The notes under the pieces were generated by a model that saw only the letters and a list, made by a program, of their open reading frames with translations, did not search any database and had not been told where the DNA came from. From assembly GCA_002689325.1 (NCBI GenBank), contig NZFP01000007.1, positions 1-43,918 of the forward strand: 43,918 nt of DNA. The letters run 5' to 3'. The stretch is from Rickettsiales bacterium (GTDB taxonomy: Bacteria > Pseudomonadota > Alphaproteobacteria > Methylaequorales > Methylaequoraceae). Position 1 is the stretch's first letter. Each line of letters opens with the position of its first letter. The translations under genes were made by a program, and so were the position numbers. Of this stretch, positions 18,687 to 27,769 are shown piece after piece.

Positions 18687-20531
18687 ATGAAACTAAAAAC
18701 CGACTATAATTATAACAGAGGACTTGCTGTTTTGAAGGAAGCATCGAAATCATTTCCTAATGGCTCAGGAGTCTACAAATTTATCGATTCCTCTGAATCA
18801 ATTATTTACATTGGAAAAGCAAAGAATTTACGTAAAAGAATATCCTCATACTCAATTAATAATAATCAGACAAGACGAATTAAGACACTTATTAGTCTTA
18901 CCAACAAATTAGAATTTATAAAGACTCCAACAGAGATAGATTCGCTTATACTTGAAAACAACCTTATAAAAAAAATTAAGCCTCCATTTAATATTAGGTT
19001 AATGGACGACAAAAGCTTTCCTTATATTATGATAAGTAAAAGTCAAGAATGGCCAAGAATAAAAAAATATAGGGGAAAGCAAACAGCAGAAAACATTTTT
19101 TTTGGACCTTTTGCAAATGTAAGTGTCGTTGATGAAGTTTTAAAACAGCTGGAAAAAGCATTTTTAATTAGAAGTTGTTCAGATAATATTTTTAACTCAA
19201 GAAAAAGACCCTGCATTTTACATCAAATTAAAAGATGTAGTGCTCCGTGTGTGGGGCTAATTACATCCCAAGAATATTCCCATTTAGTTAATGAAGCCAT
19301 TCTATTTTTAAAAGGTAAAAACCCTAAACTAAAGAGTACTCTTGTTAAACTCATGGAAGATAAAAGTAAACAAGAAGATTACGAGCAAGCCGCGATAATT
19401 AGGGATAGAATAAAAGCAATATCTAGAATTAATTTTGAACAATATTCAGATTTAAATAAAAGTGAGAATTTTGACATCGTATTTCTATACCAAAAGTTTG
19501 ATCAAGTTCATGTTCAGTTATTTTTTTTTAGATCAGGAAAGAATCTTGGTAATAAAGATTTTTTTTTATCAGAAAAACTGTTTGAAGAGTCAGAAACAAT
19601 TTTAAGACAGTTTTTAATTTTTTTTTATAAGCGTAATACTCCACCAGATGAAATATTAATAAATTTTGATCTAAAAAATACTGAACTTATTAAAGAAGTT
19701 ATTTCTCCAAATAAAAGTCTTGAAATTAAAAAACCTAAAAAAGGGAAAAAGCTAGAGTTAATGAAGTTAGTTAAGGATAACATTCAGGCATCAAGTAAAG
19801 GTAAACAAAACATCAAAAACAATGAGCCTGAAGTACTTAAAAGTATTTATGAAAAATTTAAACTTAAAAACTTTCCGTTTAGAATTGAGGTATATGATAA
19901 TAGCCATCTAAGTGGAACAGACGCAATTGGGGCAATGATAGTATATCAAAATTTTGAGTTTTCAAAAAATCACTATAAAAAGTTTAATACAAAAACTAAA
20001 TCAGACAGAATTTTTGACGATTATGAAATGATGGCTCAAATGATAGAAAGAAGATTTAATTTTTCTGAAGAATGGAAAAATGAACTTCCAAATCTAATTA
20101 TTATTGATGGTGGAAAAGGTCAACTTAATACAGTACAAAGGATTCTTAAAAAAAAAAAAATTTCTAACATTGATTTATTGAGTATTTCTAAAGGTACAAA
20201 TAGGAGATCTAGTGAGGATAAAGTTCACTCCATTACACAAAACATTAATTTGAATAACAATGAAAAGGAGTTTTATTTTATCCAAAAACTTAGAGATGAA
20301 GCCCATAGATTTGCTATTTCATCACATAAAGCAAAAAGATCAAAAAAAATGAAGGGTTCTATCTTTGACCAAATCTCAGGAATAGGAAAGAAAACTAAGT
20401 ATAATCTCTTAAATTATTTTGGTACAATAGAAAATATTCAAAGTGCTAGCTTAACTGATTTAAAAAAAGTTGAGGGTATAGGGTCCGAAACTGCTAAAAA
20501 AATTTATAAGGAATTTAATAAAATTGTTTAA
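18687..20531 (+). CDS. uvrC: Excinuclease ABC subunit UvrC
   Basis: Dual-incision nuclease of nucleotide excision repair. The N-terminal GIY-YIG nuclease is seen as GSGVYKF...IYIGKAKNLRKRISSY (residues 25-55), followed by a cysteine-containing linker (CILHQIKRCSAPC), a UVR domain (about 225-260), the RNase H-like endonuclease core with EVYDNSHLSGTDAIGAM and IIDGGKGQL, and C-terminal helix-hairpin-helix repeats (ISGIGKKTKYNLLNYFG; VEGIGSETAKKIY). Length 614 is normal. An A13 tract (20148-20160) encodes lysines in frame. The stop overlaps the pgsA start by 8 bases. Confidence 0.98.
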   Translation: MKLKTDYNYNRGLAVLKEASKSFPNGSGVYKFIDSSESIIYIGKAKNLRKRISSYSINNNQTRRIKTLISLTNKLEFIKTPTEIDSLILENNLIKKIKPPFNIRLMDDKSFPYIMISKSQEWPRIKKYRGKQTAENIFFGPFANVSVVDEVLKQLEKAFLIRSCSDNIFNSRKRPCILHQIKRCSAPCVGLITSQEYSHLVNEAILFLKGKNPKLKSTLVKLMEDKSKQEDYEQAAIIRDRIKAISRINFEQYSDLNKSENFDIVFLYQKFDQVHVQLFFFRSGKNLGNKDFFLSEKLFEESETILRQFLIFFYKRNTPPDEILINFDLKNTELIKEVISPNKSLEIKKPKKGKKLELMKLVKDNIQASSKGKQNIKNNEPEVLKSIYEKFKLKNFPFRIEVYDNSHLSGTDAIGAMIVYQNFEFSKNHYKKFNTKTKSDRIFDDYEMMAQMIERRFNFSEEWKNELPNLIIIDGGKGQLNTVQRILKKKKISNIDLLSISKGTNRRSSEDKVHSITQNINLNNNEKEFYFIQKLRDEAHRFAISSHKAKRSKKMKGSIFDQISGIGKKTKYNLLNYFGTIENIQSASLTDLKKVEGIGSETAKKIYKEFNKIV

Positions 20532-21075
20532 TTTAAAAAATATTCCAAACTTTTTAACAATTCTTAGGATTGTTCTCATTCCTAGCATAATTATATGTAT
20601 AGAGCTTGGGAATGAAAAATATTATTGGATAGCTCTATTTCTGTATGTTACAGCATGCTTTTCTGACTTTTTAGATGGTTATCTTGCTAGAAAATTTGAC
20701 ATAGAATCAAATTTTGGAAGGTTTTTAGATCCAATTGCAGATAAAATCTTAGTAGTCTCTGTACTTATAATTCTTATTGCCAATCATCTTATTGCGGGAG
20801 TTTTTGTTTACCCAGCATTAATAATAATACTTAGAGAAATAATAGTATCTGGCCTGAGGGATTTTTTTTTACATTCTACAAAAACACTTTTGGTTACTAA
20901 TTTAGCTAAATGGAAAACACTGATTCAAATGTCTTCGCTTGGTTTTTTATTAGTGCAAACTAATTTTGAAACAAAGTTAATTTTGTATTTTGGTAATTTT
21001 GGACTTACAATAGCTTCAGCTATCACAATTTATACTGGCTATATATATTTTAAAAAAAATCTTAAACTATTTTAA
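20524..21075 (+). CDS. pgsA: CDP-diacylglycerol-glycerol-3-phosphate 3-phosphatidyltransferase
   Basis: Inner-membrane enzyme for the committed step of phosphatidylglycerol synthesis. The CDP-alcohol phosphotransferase signature is visible as SDFLDGYLARKFDIESNFGRFLDPIADK (four aspartates and the DG...AR...G...D...D pattern). Several hydrophobic helices surround it. The start is TTG inside the last codons of uvrC; the resulting FNLKNIPNFLTILRI matches the usual PgsA N-terminus, so this start is preferred. mobB begins at the very next base after the stop. Confidence 0.95.
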   Translation: MFNLKNIPNFLTILRIVLIPSIIICIELGNEKYYWIALFLYVTACFSDFLDGYLARKFDIESNFGRFLDPIADKILVVSVLIILIANHLIAGVFVYPALIIILREIIVSGLRDFFLHSTKTLLVTNLAKWKTLIQMSSLGFLLVQTNFETKLILYFGNFGLTIASAITIYTGYIYFKKNLKLF

Positions 21076-21591
21076 ATGAGAAATATTTTTGGCATTGTAG
21101 GTTGGAGTGGAAGTGGAAAAACACATTTGATTTGTAGAATTATAAAATATTTTGATAAAAAAAAGATTAATGTTTGTTCAATCAAACATTCTCATCATAA
21201 TTTTGAAATAGATAAAAAAGGTAAAGATAGTTATGAACATTTAAAATCAGGTTCAAACGAAGTTGTGATTTATAATGAATATAAATTCGCTATGATTACA
21301 AAAAAAAAAAAAAAAAAAATTACTTTAAAAGATATAGTAAAGAAATTTTCTCTGGATACTGACATAATATTAATTGAAGGCCTAAAAAAAGGACCAAATA
21401 AAAAAATAGAGGTATACAGAGACTCAATCAAAAAACCCCTACTCTGTCAAAGAGATAAAAACATAAAAGCACTAATTTTTGATAAAGTTACTCCAAAAAT
21501 TTCAAAAATAAGTCTTCCTAAATTTCATATAGATGAGACAAAAAAAATAGGTTCTTTTATTTTAAAAGAGATTAAAAATGAAAAACAATAA
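21076..21591 (+). CDS. mobB: Molybdopterin-guanine dinucleotide biosynthesis adapter MobB
   Basis: GTP-binding protein that assists attachment of GMP to molybdopterin. Walker A is GWSGSGKTHL (about 9-18), followed by CSIKHSHHNFEID and a DIILIEGLKKGP segment, all typical of MobB. Length 171 is normal. It starts immediately after pgsA and overlaps moeA by 14 bases. The gene contains a 20-A run (21300-21319) encoding six lysines in frame. No mobA is seen in the window. Confidence 0.92.
   Translation: MRNIFGIVGWSGSGKTHLICRIIKYFDKKKINVCSIKHSHHNFEIDKKGKDSYEHLKSGSNEVVIYNEYKFAMITKKKKKKITLKDIVKKFSLDTDIILIEGLKKGPNKKIEVYRDSIKKPLLCQRDKNIKALIFDKVTPKISKISLPKFHIDETKKIGSFILKEIKNEKQ
21300..21319 (+). repeat. 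Poly(A) tract of 20 inside mobB
   Basis: Twenty consecutive A bases lie in the mobB coding frame, giving a run of six lysine codons. The frame downstream continues into recognisable MobB sequence, so the assembled length preserves the gene. It is the longest homopolymer noticed in the window. Confidence 0.9.
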
Positions 21592-22810
21592 AATGCTTAT
21601 TTCTGTCAACTCAGCTAAAAAAAAAATGATTGACAGTTTAAAAAATTATAAAAATGCATCTGAGTTTATAGATTTTAAAGATTCAGAGAACAGAGTACTA
21701 GCAAATAATATTGTTTCAAAGAATAATATACCAGAATTTGATAATTCTGCAGTTGATGGTTTTGGGATTAATTATAATTCGATTAGAAAAGGAAAAAAAA
21801 CTCTCAAGATAGTTGGAGAATCCAGACCAGGAAAACCATTTAAAAATAAAGTAAAAATTGGGGAAGCAATAGTAATTTTTACTGGAGCATTTATTCTAAA
21901 AAATAATAATATTAATACCATCTGTTTTGAAGAAAATTGCCTAATCGAAAATAACAATCTTAAAATTATTAAATTGCCAGAGAAAGGCGACAATATTAGA
22001 AAAAAAGGAGAAGACATAAAAGAAAATCAAGTTGCTTTTAAAAAAGGAAGAAAAATTAGAACCGTTGACCTTGCACAATTGTCCTCTCTTGGTTTAAAAA
22101 AAATAAAGGTATTTAAGAAAATAAAAGTTGGTGTCTTTTCATCAGGGGATGAAATCTCTTCAAGTTCTAAAAAAAAAAAATTTTCAATATTTGATGCCAA
22201 TAAAACTGTATTAATCAGTTTAATAAAAAGATTAGGTTGTGAAATTTCAGACTTAGGTGTGATCAAAGACAATTTTGAACACACACACAAAAAATTAAAT
22301 AAAAATCTCTCGTCCTTTGACCTGATTATAACTTCAGGTGGAGTTTCAAAAAGCAGAATTGATCATATTGGAAATTTTTTTTCGACTTCAGGTAAAGTCA
22401 ACTTCTGGCAATTGTCTTTAAAACCTGGAAGACCCTTCGCCTTCGGAAAATTAAATAATACTCCATTTATTGGTTTACCAGGAAACCCTGTAGCTGCTGT
22501 AGTTACCTTCTTAATGCTTGTTGTAAATTTTCTTAAAAATTTATGTGGTATAAAAAAAACTGAAATTATAGAAAGGTTAATTCCTGCAAATTTTGAAATG
22601 AAAAAAAAAACTGGAAGAACTGAGTGGCTTAGAGGATCAATAAAAATAATAAATAATAATTTTTTTCTTGAAAAATTCCATACAAGTGGATCGGGAATTA
22701 TTTCCTCTATTTCTAATACAGATGGTATAATTGAAATTAATGAAGATGTTAAATATATAAAAAAAGGAACCTTATTAAAGTTTTATAGATACGAGGATAT
22801 TTTAAATTGA
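21578..22810 (+). CDS. moeA: Molybdopterin molybdenumtransferase MoeA
   Basis: Inserts molybdate into adenylylated molybdopterin. Domain markers in order: the N-terminal SENRVLANNIVSKNNIPEFDNSAVDGFG block, GDNIRKKGEDIK, the MoCF-fold segment KVGVFSSGDEI, TSGGVSKSRIDHIG, and GLPGNPVAAVVTF, with the C-terminal domain IV ending near residue 405. Length 410 is normal. It overlaps mobB by 14 bases and moaD by 4 bases, so it is part of a tightly coupled Moco set. Confidence 0.95.
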   Translation: MKNNKMLISVNSAKKKMIDSLKNYKNASEFIDFKDSENRVLANNIVSKNNIPEFDNSAVDGFGINYNSIRKGKKTLKIVGESRPGKPFKNKVKIGEAIVIFTGAFILKNNNINTICFEENCLIENNNLKIIKLPEKGDNIRKKGEDIKENQVAFKKGRKIRTVDLAQLSSLGLKKIKVFKKIKVGVFSSGDEISSSSKKKKFSIFDANKTVLISLIKRLGCEISDLGVIKDNFEHTHKKLNKNLSSFDLIITSGGVSKSRIDHIGNFFSTSGKVNFWQLSLKPGRPFAFGKLNNTPFIGLPGNPVAAVVTFLMLVVNFLKNLCGIKKTEIIERLIPANFEMKKKTGRTEWLRGSIKIINNNFFLEKFHTSGSGIISSISNTDGIIEINEDVKYIKKGTLLKFYRYEDILN

Positions 22811-23058
22811 AAATACTTTATTTTGCGAAAATAAAAGAAATCATCGGTAAGAATGAAGATTCAATCATTATTGATGAAGAAACTACTGTTGAAGATATTG
22901 TTAAAAAATTAAAATTAATTAATAAATCTTATAAGTTAGCCTTTAAAGATATAAAAAGTGTTAAATGTTCAGTTAACTGTAATTATATAAATTCATTTCA
23001 AACAAAAGTAACAAATAAAGATGAGCTTGCTTTTTTTCCTCCAGTAACTGGTGGTTGA
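22807..23058 (+). CDS. moaD: Molybdopterin synthase sulfur-carrier subunit MoaD
   Basis: Ubiquitin-like small subunit whose C-terminal glycine is thiocarboxylated and donates sulfur to precursor Z. The protein is 83 residues, begins MKILYFAKIKEIIGK and ends in the diagnostic FFPPVTGG with the terminal Gly-Gly. The start is TTG overlapping the moeA stop (TTGA); no ATG is available in frame near the 5' end. moaE follows with a one-base overlap. Confidence 0.93.
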   Translation: MKILYFAKIKEIIGKNEDSIIIDEETTVEDIVKKLKLINKSYKLAFKDIKSVKCSVNCNYINSFQTKVTNKDELAFFPPVTGG

Positions 23059-23477
23059 TGAAAATAATATTTCAAACAGGAGAGTTGAATGTTGAAAAGA
23101 TGTTGGAAAGTTTTACCTCAAAAAATCGTAATTCAGGAGCAGTAATATCTTTTCTTGGAAAGGTCAGGCCTTTAAGAAACAAAAAAAAAATAATGAGTAT
23201 GGATATTGAAATTTATGAAGAAATGGCTTTGTACCAAACAAAAATAGCCATAAGGAGTTTGTTAAAAAAATTTAAAATTCATGATTATCTTATTATGCAT
23301 AGATATGGAAACCTCAAACCAGGTGAAATTATTATCTTTGTTGTTGTAGCAAGTGAACATAGAAAAGAGGGTTTTACTTTTATTCAAGATATTGTGTTGT
23401 ATTTTAAAAAAAAGATTACTTTTTGGAAAAAAGAAAATTACGCACAATCTTCTAAGTGGCTTGATGTTCAAAATTAA
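23058..23477 (+). CDS. moaE: Molybdopterin synthase catalytic subunit MoaE
   Basis: Large subunit that, with MoaD, adds the dithiolene sulfurs to form molybdopterin. Conserved parts are SGAVISFLGKVRP, MHRYGNLKPGE, ASEHRKEGF and the C-terminal FWKKE lysine motif of the active site. The ATG at 23058 gives a TGATG junction with moaD and 139 residues; an in-frame TTG three bases earlier adds one residue and is less likely. moaA and moaC are not in this window. Its end lies three bases from the end of converging ilvE. Confidence 0.94.
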   Translation: MKIIFQTGELNVEKMLESFTSKNRNSGAVISFLGKVRPLRNKKKIMSMDIEIYEEMALYQTKIAIRSLLKKFKIHDYLIMHRYGNLKPGEIIIFVVVASEHRKEGFTFIQDIVLYFKKKITFWKKENYAQSSKWLDVQN

Positions 23478-23480
23478 TAA

Positions 23481-24353
23481 TTAAGTAGTTACTTTTTTGT
23501 TAAATTCTGACATTAAGAATTTGGTTAGCTTTCGATCTTCAAAATTTAATTTTTTAATACAACTAACAGGTGTAATTTCAACGGCTGTTCCAGTCAAAAA
23601 AACTTCATCACAAGCCTTTAAAAAATCAAGTTTAAAATGGCTTTCATGTACTTTTATTTTATTTTCTTTTGCAATTTCAATGACGGTTTGTCTAGTGATA
23701 CCATTTAAAAAACAATCAGCAATTGGTGTAAATAGCTCACTATTTTTCACAAAAAAAATATTTGCTCCAGTTGCTTCTGCTATATATCCTCGGTAATCAA
23801 GCATCAAAGCATCATCAAAACCGAGTTTCTCAGCCTCATGTTTGCTGAGAGAACAAATCATGTATAAACCTGCTGCCTTGCTATCCGTTGGGGCAGATTC
23901 TGGTGAAGGTCTTAACCACTTTGAAACATTTAGTTTGATTCCCTCAAGTAATTTCTCAGGAGAAAAATAGGAAGGCCATTCCCAGGCAGCAATTGCAAGG
24001 TTTGTTGATCCTTTTTTTGCAGAAATAGCCATCATTTCGCTTCCTCTCCAAACAACAGGCCTTACATAACCATTAGAAACATTTTGCTTCAAAATTATTT
24101 CTTTTGTGATGTCAATAACGTCCTGATAAGCAAAAGGAATATCTAAATCTAAAATTTTTGCAGAATAAAAAAGTCTTTCAATATGCTCATTAAGTTTAAA
24201 GATTCTTCCATCATAGATTCTTAAACCCTCAAAAACGCAACTTGCATAATGAAGGCCGTGATTAAGAACATGAATATTTGCATCACTCCATTTTACGAAT
24301 TTACCATTTAACCAGATAAACCCATCTCTTTTATCAAAAGGTAAGATTTGCAT
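23481..24353 (-). CDS. ilvE: Branched-chain amino acid aminotransferase
   Basis: PLP fold type IV aminotransferase for the last step of valine, leucine and isoleucine synthesis. It has the N-terminal WLNGKFVKWSDANIHVLNHGLHYASCVFEG segment in which the sequence LHYASCVFEG is highly typical, the PLP lysine in DSKAAGLYM, and EATGANIFFV near the cofactor site. The ATG at 24353 gives 290 residues; a TTG seven codons upstream is possible but not needed. It diverges from the response regulator across roughly 85 bases. Confidence 0.94.
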   Translation of the reverse strand: MQILPFDKRDGFIWLNGKFVKWSDANIHVLNHGLHYASCVFEGLRIYDGRIFKLNEHIERLFYSAKILDLDIPFAYQDVIDITKEIILKQNVSNGYVRPVVWRGSEMMAISAKKGSTNLAIAAWEWPSYFSPEKLLEGIKLNVSKWLRPSPESAPTDSKAAGLYMICSLSKHEAEKLGFDDALMLDYRGYIAEATGANIFFVKNSELFTPIADCFLNGITRQTVIEIAKENKIKVHESHFKLDFLKACDEVFLTGTAVEITPVSCIKKLNFEDRKLTKFLMSEFNKKVTT

Positions 24354-24439
24354 AAATTTTGTTATAGGATACAATCAAAAAAATTACCATTAAATATGCA
24401 AATTTATTTTATTTAAAAACTTTTATTATAAATTATTTT

Positions 24440-25126
24440 ATGGAAAACAAACCACACATATTGTGTGTTGATGATGATGATAAAATAAGAGAGTTACTGA
24501 AAGTTTTTTTAAGGAAAAAAAACTTCAGTGTTTCAACAGCAGAAAGCGTTGATGAAGCAAAAAAATTACTGAACTTATTTATATTTGACATTATTGTTTT
24601 AGATATAATGATGCCTAATGTCAGTGGAACTGAGTTTCTCAATACTTTTAGAAAAGAAAATATAAACACTCCTGTAATAATGCTTACTGCTAGTAGTCAA
24701 TTAGACATAAAAACTCAATCATATAACCTTGGATGCGACGACTATTTGAGCAAACCATTTGAACCAATGGAGCTTATTCTTAGAATTAAAAAACTTCTCA
24801 ATCCAAGAATTAATAACACTAAAAATAATAAAAAATATTATTTTGGTGAATTTATTTATGAATTAAATACAAAAAAATTAAACAAGAATAACAAAATTGT
24901 AAGTTTAACTACAAACGAAGAGTACCTATTAGAAATTCTGATTAATAATGTAAATAAAGAGATCTCAAGAGAATACATTGGAAAAAAATTAAATATACAT
25001 TCTAATTTACGTTCAGTTGATGTGATTATTGCAAGACTTAGAAAAAAAATAACCTCAAGCTCAGACACCTCATTTCTCAAAACAGTAAGAGGCAAAGGTT
25101 ATATGCTAATAAGTGAGTATGAATAA
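24440..25126 (+). CDS. OmpR-family response regulator
   Basis: Two-component transcriptional regulator. The receiver domain (1-115) has the acidic pocket VDDDD (10-14), phosphoacceptor D55 in VLDIMMP, T83 in MLTAS and K105 in SKPFEP. A winged-helix DNA-binding domain follows (about 130-225), with TTNEEYLLEILI and RSVDVIIARLRKKI, ending RGKGYML, as in OmpR. Length 228 is normal. The histidine kinase gene overlaps the 3' end by 8 bases, so they are a cognate pair. Alphaproteobacterial relatives include osmoregulatory OmpR, but the stimulus here is unknown. Confidence 0.94.
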   Translation: MENKPHILCVDDDDKIRELLKVFLRKKNFSVSTAESVDEAKKLLNLFIFDIIVLDIMMPNVSGTEFLNTFRKENINTPVIMLTASSQLDIKTQSYNLGCDDYLSKPFEPMELILRIKKLLNPRINNTKNNKKYYFGEFIYELNTKKLNKNNKIVSLTTNEEYLLEILINNVNKEISREYIGKKLNIHSNLRSVDVIIARLRKKITSSSDTSFLKTVRGKGYMLISEYE

Positions 25127-26396
25127 ATTATTTAAAAAGTTTACCCCAAAAAAAATCTTACCCAGATTACTTCTTATTTTTTTGCTACCCCTAATTCTAA
25201 CTCAATCATTATTAATTTTTTTATTTTATGATCGTCATTGGGAAAAAATTATTACAAGATTTTCTAATATTGCAAGCAATCAAATAGCCTTTTTGATTTC
25301 AGAAGATAAAAGCAACGGTTACGTAGTAGCTCAAAACTCTGCAATTAAACTCAACCTTAAATTTTTGAAAGTTAAAAATTATAAAGATGGTATAGAAAAA
25401 AAGTTTTTTTTTGAAAAAAAAATTGAAAAAAAAATTAAAGATCGGCTAGGTGAAAGCTTTTTTTTATCAATTAAAGAAAATGAAATTCATGTTTTAAAAA
25501 AAGAGATTGCTTATTTTTATTTAATTAAATTTCCAAAAAAATATCTTCTTAGTGAGACACCTCTGATCCTTTTTCTATGGATGATATTTTCGTCATTAAT
25601 ATTTACATTAATTGCATTTTTATTTTTGAGAATTCAAATAAGAGCTATTCAAAGATTAGCTAATTCCGCTAAAGAATTTGGTGATGGAAAAAAAATAAAA
25701 AAATTTAAACCTGAGGGTGCCATGGAAATTAGGAAGGCAGGGAGTTCATTCATTCAAATGAAAAAAAAAATTAATAATTATATAGAACAACGAACTAGTT
25801 TTTTAGCAGGTATTTCACACGACCTTGGAACAATTCTGACAAGAATTAAATTACGAATAGAACTAATGGATGAAGACGAGGAAAAACAGCAAATTAAAAA
25901 TGACATCCAAACTATGGAAATGGTTTTAAAAGAATATCTTGATTATTCTGAAAAGATCAACGTAAAAAGAATTGTTTCAATAAATATATTTAATTTAATC
26001 ATTGAAGTTACAAATTCCTCTAATGATCTTAAAAAGAAAACTAAAATATCATGTAAAAAAAATATTTTTTTTAAAACTGACAGAAATTATTTATTTAGAA
26101 TTATTTTTAATGTGTGTGAGAATGCATCAAAATATGGAGAAAATATTTCTATTAGAGCAAAAAAAAAGTCTAATTCTCTTTTTATAGACATAGAAGATGA
26201 TGGACCAGGAATACCTGATAAATTTAAAAGAAAAGTATTTAAACCATTCTTCAAAATTGATGACTCAAGAAACTTAAATCAAGGTGGGTCGGGATTAGGT
26301 TTGAGTATTGCAAATGAATTAATAAAAAAACTTAAAGGAAAAATTTATTTAAAAGATTCCAAAAAAAAAGGTGCTACTTTTACAATAAGTCTTTAG
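25119..26396 (+). CDS. EnvZ-like sensor histidine kinase
   Basis: Inner-membrane sensor paired with the preceding regulator. Two membrane helices (about 14-36 and 146-170) flank a periplasmic domain of about 110 residues, followed by a HAMP-like segment, the dimerisation helix with H234 in SHDLGTILTRI, the N box NVCENASKYG, the G1 box DDGPGIPD and GGSGLGLSIANEL. The H-box reads HDLGT-I where EnvZ relatives have HDLRTPL; Arg and Pro are both replaced. The ATG at 25119 is chosen over a GTG six bases upstream. The 3' end overlaps proC by 17 bases in opposite orientation. Confidence 0.92.
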   Translation: MNKLFKKFTPKKILPRLLLIFLLPLILTQSLLIFLFYDRHWEKIITRFSNIASNQIAFLISEDKSNGYVVAQNSAIKLNLKFLKVKNYKDGIEKKFFFEKKIEKKIKDRLGESFFLSIKENEIHVLKKEIAYFYLIKFPKKYLLSETPLILFLWMIFSSLIFTLIAFLFLRIQIRAIQRLANSAKEFGDGKKIKKFKPEGAMEIRKAGSSFIQMKKKINNYIEQRTSFLAGISHDLGTILTRIKLRIELMDEDEEKQQIKNDIQTMEMVLKEYLDYSEKINVKRIVSINIFNLIIEVTNSSNDLKKKTKISCKKNIFFKTDRNYLFRIIFNVCENASKYGENISIRAKKKSNSLFIDIEDDGPGIPDKFKRKVFKPFFKIDDSRNLNQGGSGLGLSIANELIKKLKGKIYLKDSKKKGATFTISL

Positions 26397-27189
26397 CAAT
26401 TTCTACTGACCTTCTTTCAGCTTTGGATATTGCTTGACTAATTAATAAACTTAATTTTTTATCTTTTTTTAAAAAACTTAGTGCCTTTTCAGTAGTACCA
26501 TTTTTGCTAGCTACTTTTTTAACGATATCATGAAAATTTAGCTTTTTATCAATTATTTCTATTGTACCGCTAACAAGAATTAAAACGAGTTCATTAGAAA
26601 GTTTTTTATTAAAACCGTTTTTTATTAATATTTTTGATAATATTTCAAAAAAAAAACTCAAATAAGCTGGGCCACCACCAAAAAATGCCGTAAAAAAATC
26701 CATTTGGTTTTCTTTCTTTAACCAAATAAGTCTCCCAAAGAAAGAAAAATTACTTTCAATTTTTTTTTTTTCGAAAACACTCAAATTACTCGAAAAAATT
26801 CCTGTAGTACTTTTATGAACTTTTAAAAGTAAATTCGGCATAATTCTAATCACCTCGACTTTATAATCAAAAAAAGATTGTATTTTTTTTTCTTTTAATC
26901 CAGCAACAAATGATATTATTTTTATTTTTGGCTTCTTTTTCTGGCTAATTATTTTCAAAATTTTTAAAGCCTGCTGAGGTTTAATACAAAGCAATATGTA
27001 TTTAACCTTTTCGAGTGAAATTTTTTTTATGTTTTCACTAGCTTCAAAGAAATTTTGATAGTTTTTACTTATCTTTTTTAAAAGATTTTTATTTTCATCA
27101 CATATTAGAATTCTTTTTTTTTTTTTATAAAAGCCACTTATAATGTTTTGACCTAGATTACCACATCCAACTAGTAATGACTCAGTCAT
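26380..27189 (-). CDS. proC: Pyrroline-5-carboxylate reductase
   Basis: NADPH-dependent last step of proline synthesis. The N-terminal Rossmann motif is VGCGNLGQNIISGF; KYILLCIKPQQA and VIRIMPNLLLKVHKSTTG are the ProC-typical central motifs; the C-terminal domain has the FGGGPAYLSFFFEIL and KVASKNGTTEKALSFL segments. Length 269 fits. It overlaps the YbjN gene stop by 4 bases, a pairing conserved in alphaproteobacteria. Its 3' end overlaps the histidine kinase gene. Confidence 0.94.
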   Translation of the reverse strand: MTESLLVGCGNLGQNIISGFYKKKKRILICDENKNLLKKISKNYQNFFEASENIKKISLEKVKYILLCIKPQQALKILKIISQKKKPKIKIISFVAGLKEKKIQSFFDYKVEVIRIMPNLLLKVHKSTTGIFSSNLSVFEKKKIESNFSFFGRLIWLKKENQMDFFTAFFGGGPAYLSFFFEILSKILIKNGFNKKLSNELVLILVSGTIEIIDKKLNFHDIVKKVASKNGTTEKALSFLKKDKKLSLLISQAISKAERRSVEIAKDLL

Positions 27190-27689
27190 GCAAGACCATA
27201 TCTGTCCAGCATTGAATTTCTCAAAATAAATTTTTCATCATTTTTTTTAGAAAAAGAGATTAGAAAAATTGGAAAAAATCTATCAAACTCTTTAATTACT
27301 ACACTCAAAAAGTCTTCTATTTGTTCCAATGTCATATAATTAAGACCCTTAGTGGAAACTTGATACTTAAAAAAAATAGTTTCATGCCGAGAACAATAAT
27401 GGAAATAACCTAAGTTTATTTTTTCATTAATTGATGAAATTAGAGAATAAATTTCTTTAGTAATCTTTATCTTATTTTTAAAATCATAACATGCACTAAA
27501 ATTTATAATTTTATTTGTTTCATTCCAAACGATAGCAATCTCATATTTAGACCATGACCCATTAAATTTTAAACCTAAATGATCAGCAGTGTATCTTAGA
27601 GGTTCAACATCAAATTTGTAAATATGATCTTCAATGCAATCAATTGGATTGGCGTAAGATACTATTTTATTTTGACTAAAAAAATCCAC
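27186..27689 (-). CDS. YbjN domain-containing protein
   Basis: YbjN-family protein of 167 residues; the fold resembles type III secretion chaperones, but the function is not established. Family hallmarks are DHLGLKFNGSWSKYEIAIVWNE near the middle and the alphaproteobacterial C-terminal pattern with RNSMLDRYGLA. The start is GTG at 27689; an ATG six bases further upstream is in another frame. It sits immediately before proC with a 4-base overlap, as seen in other alphaproteobacteria, but no functional link is proven. Confidence 0.85.
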   Translation of the reverse strand: MDFFSQNKIVSYANPIDCIEDHIYKFDVEPLRYTADHLGLKFNGSWSKYEIAIVWNETNKIINFSACYDFKNKIKITKEIYSLISSINEKINLGYFHYCSRHETIFFKYQVSTKGLNYMTLEQIEDFLSVVIKEFDRFFPIFLISFSKKNDEKFILRNSMLDRYGLA

Positions 27690-27769
27690 GACATAATATT
27701 AATATATAAAATAAATTTAAACAACAACAATTAGTAGTAAATTCTCTCTAATATACAATATATAGTAAT

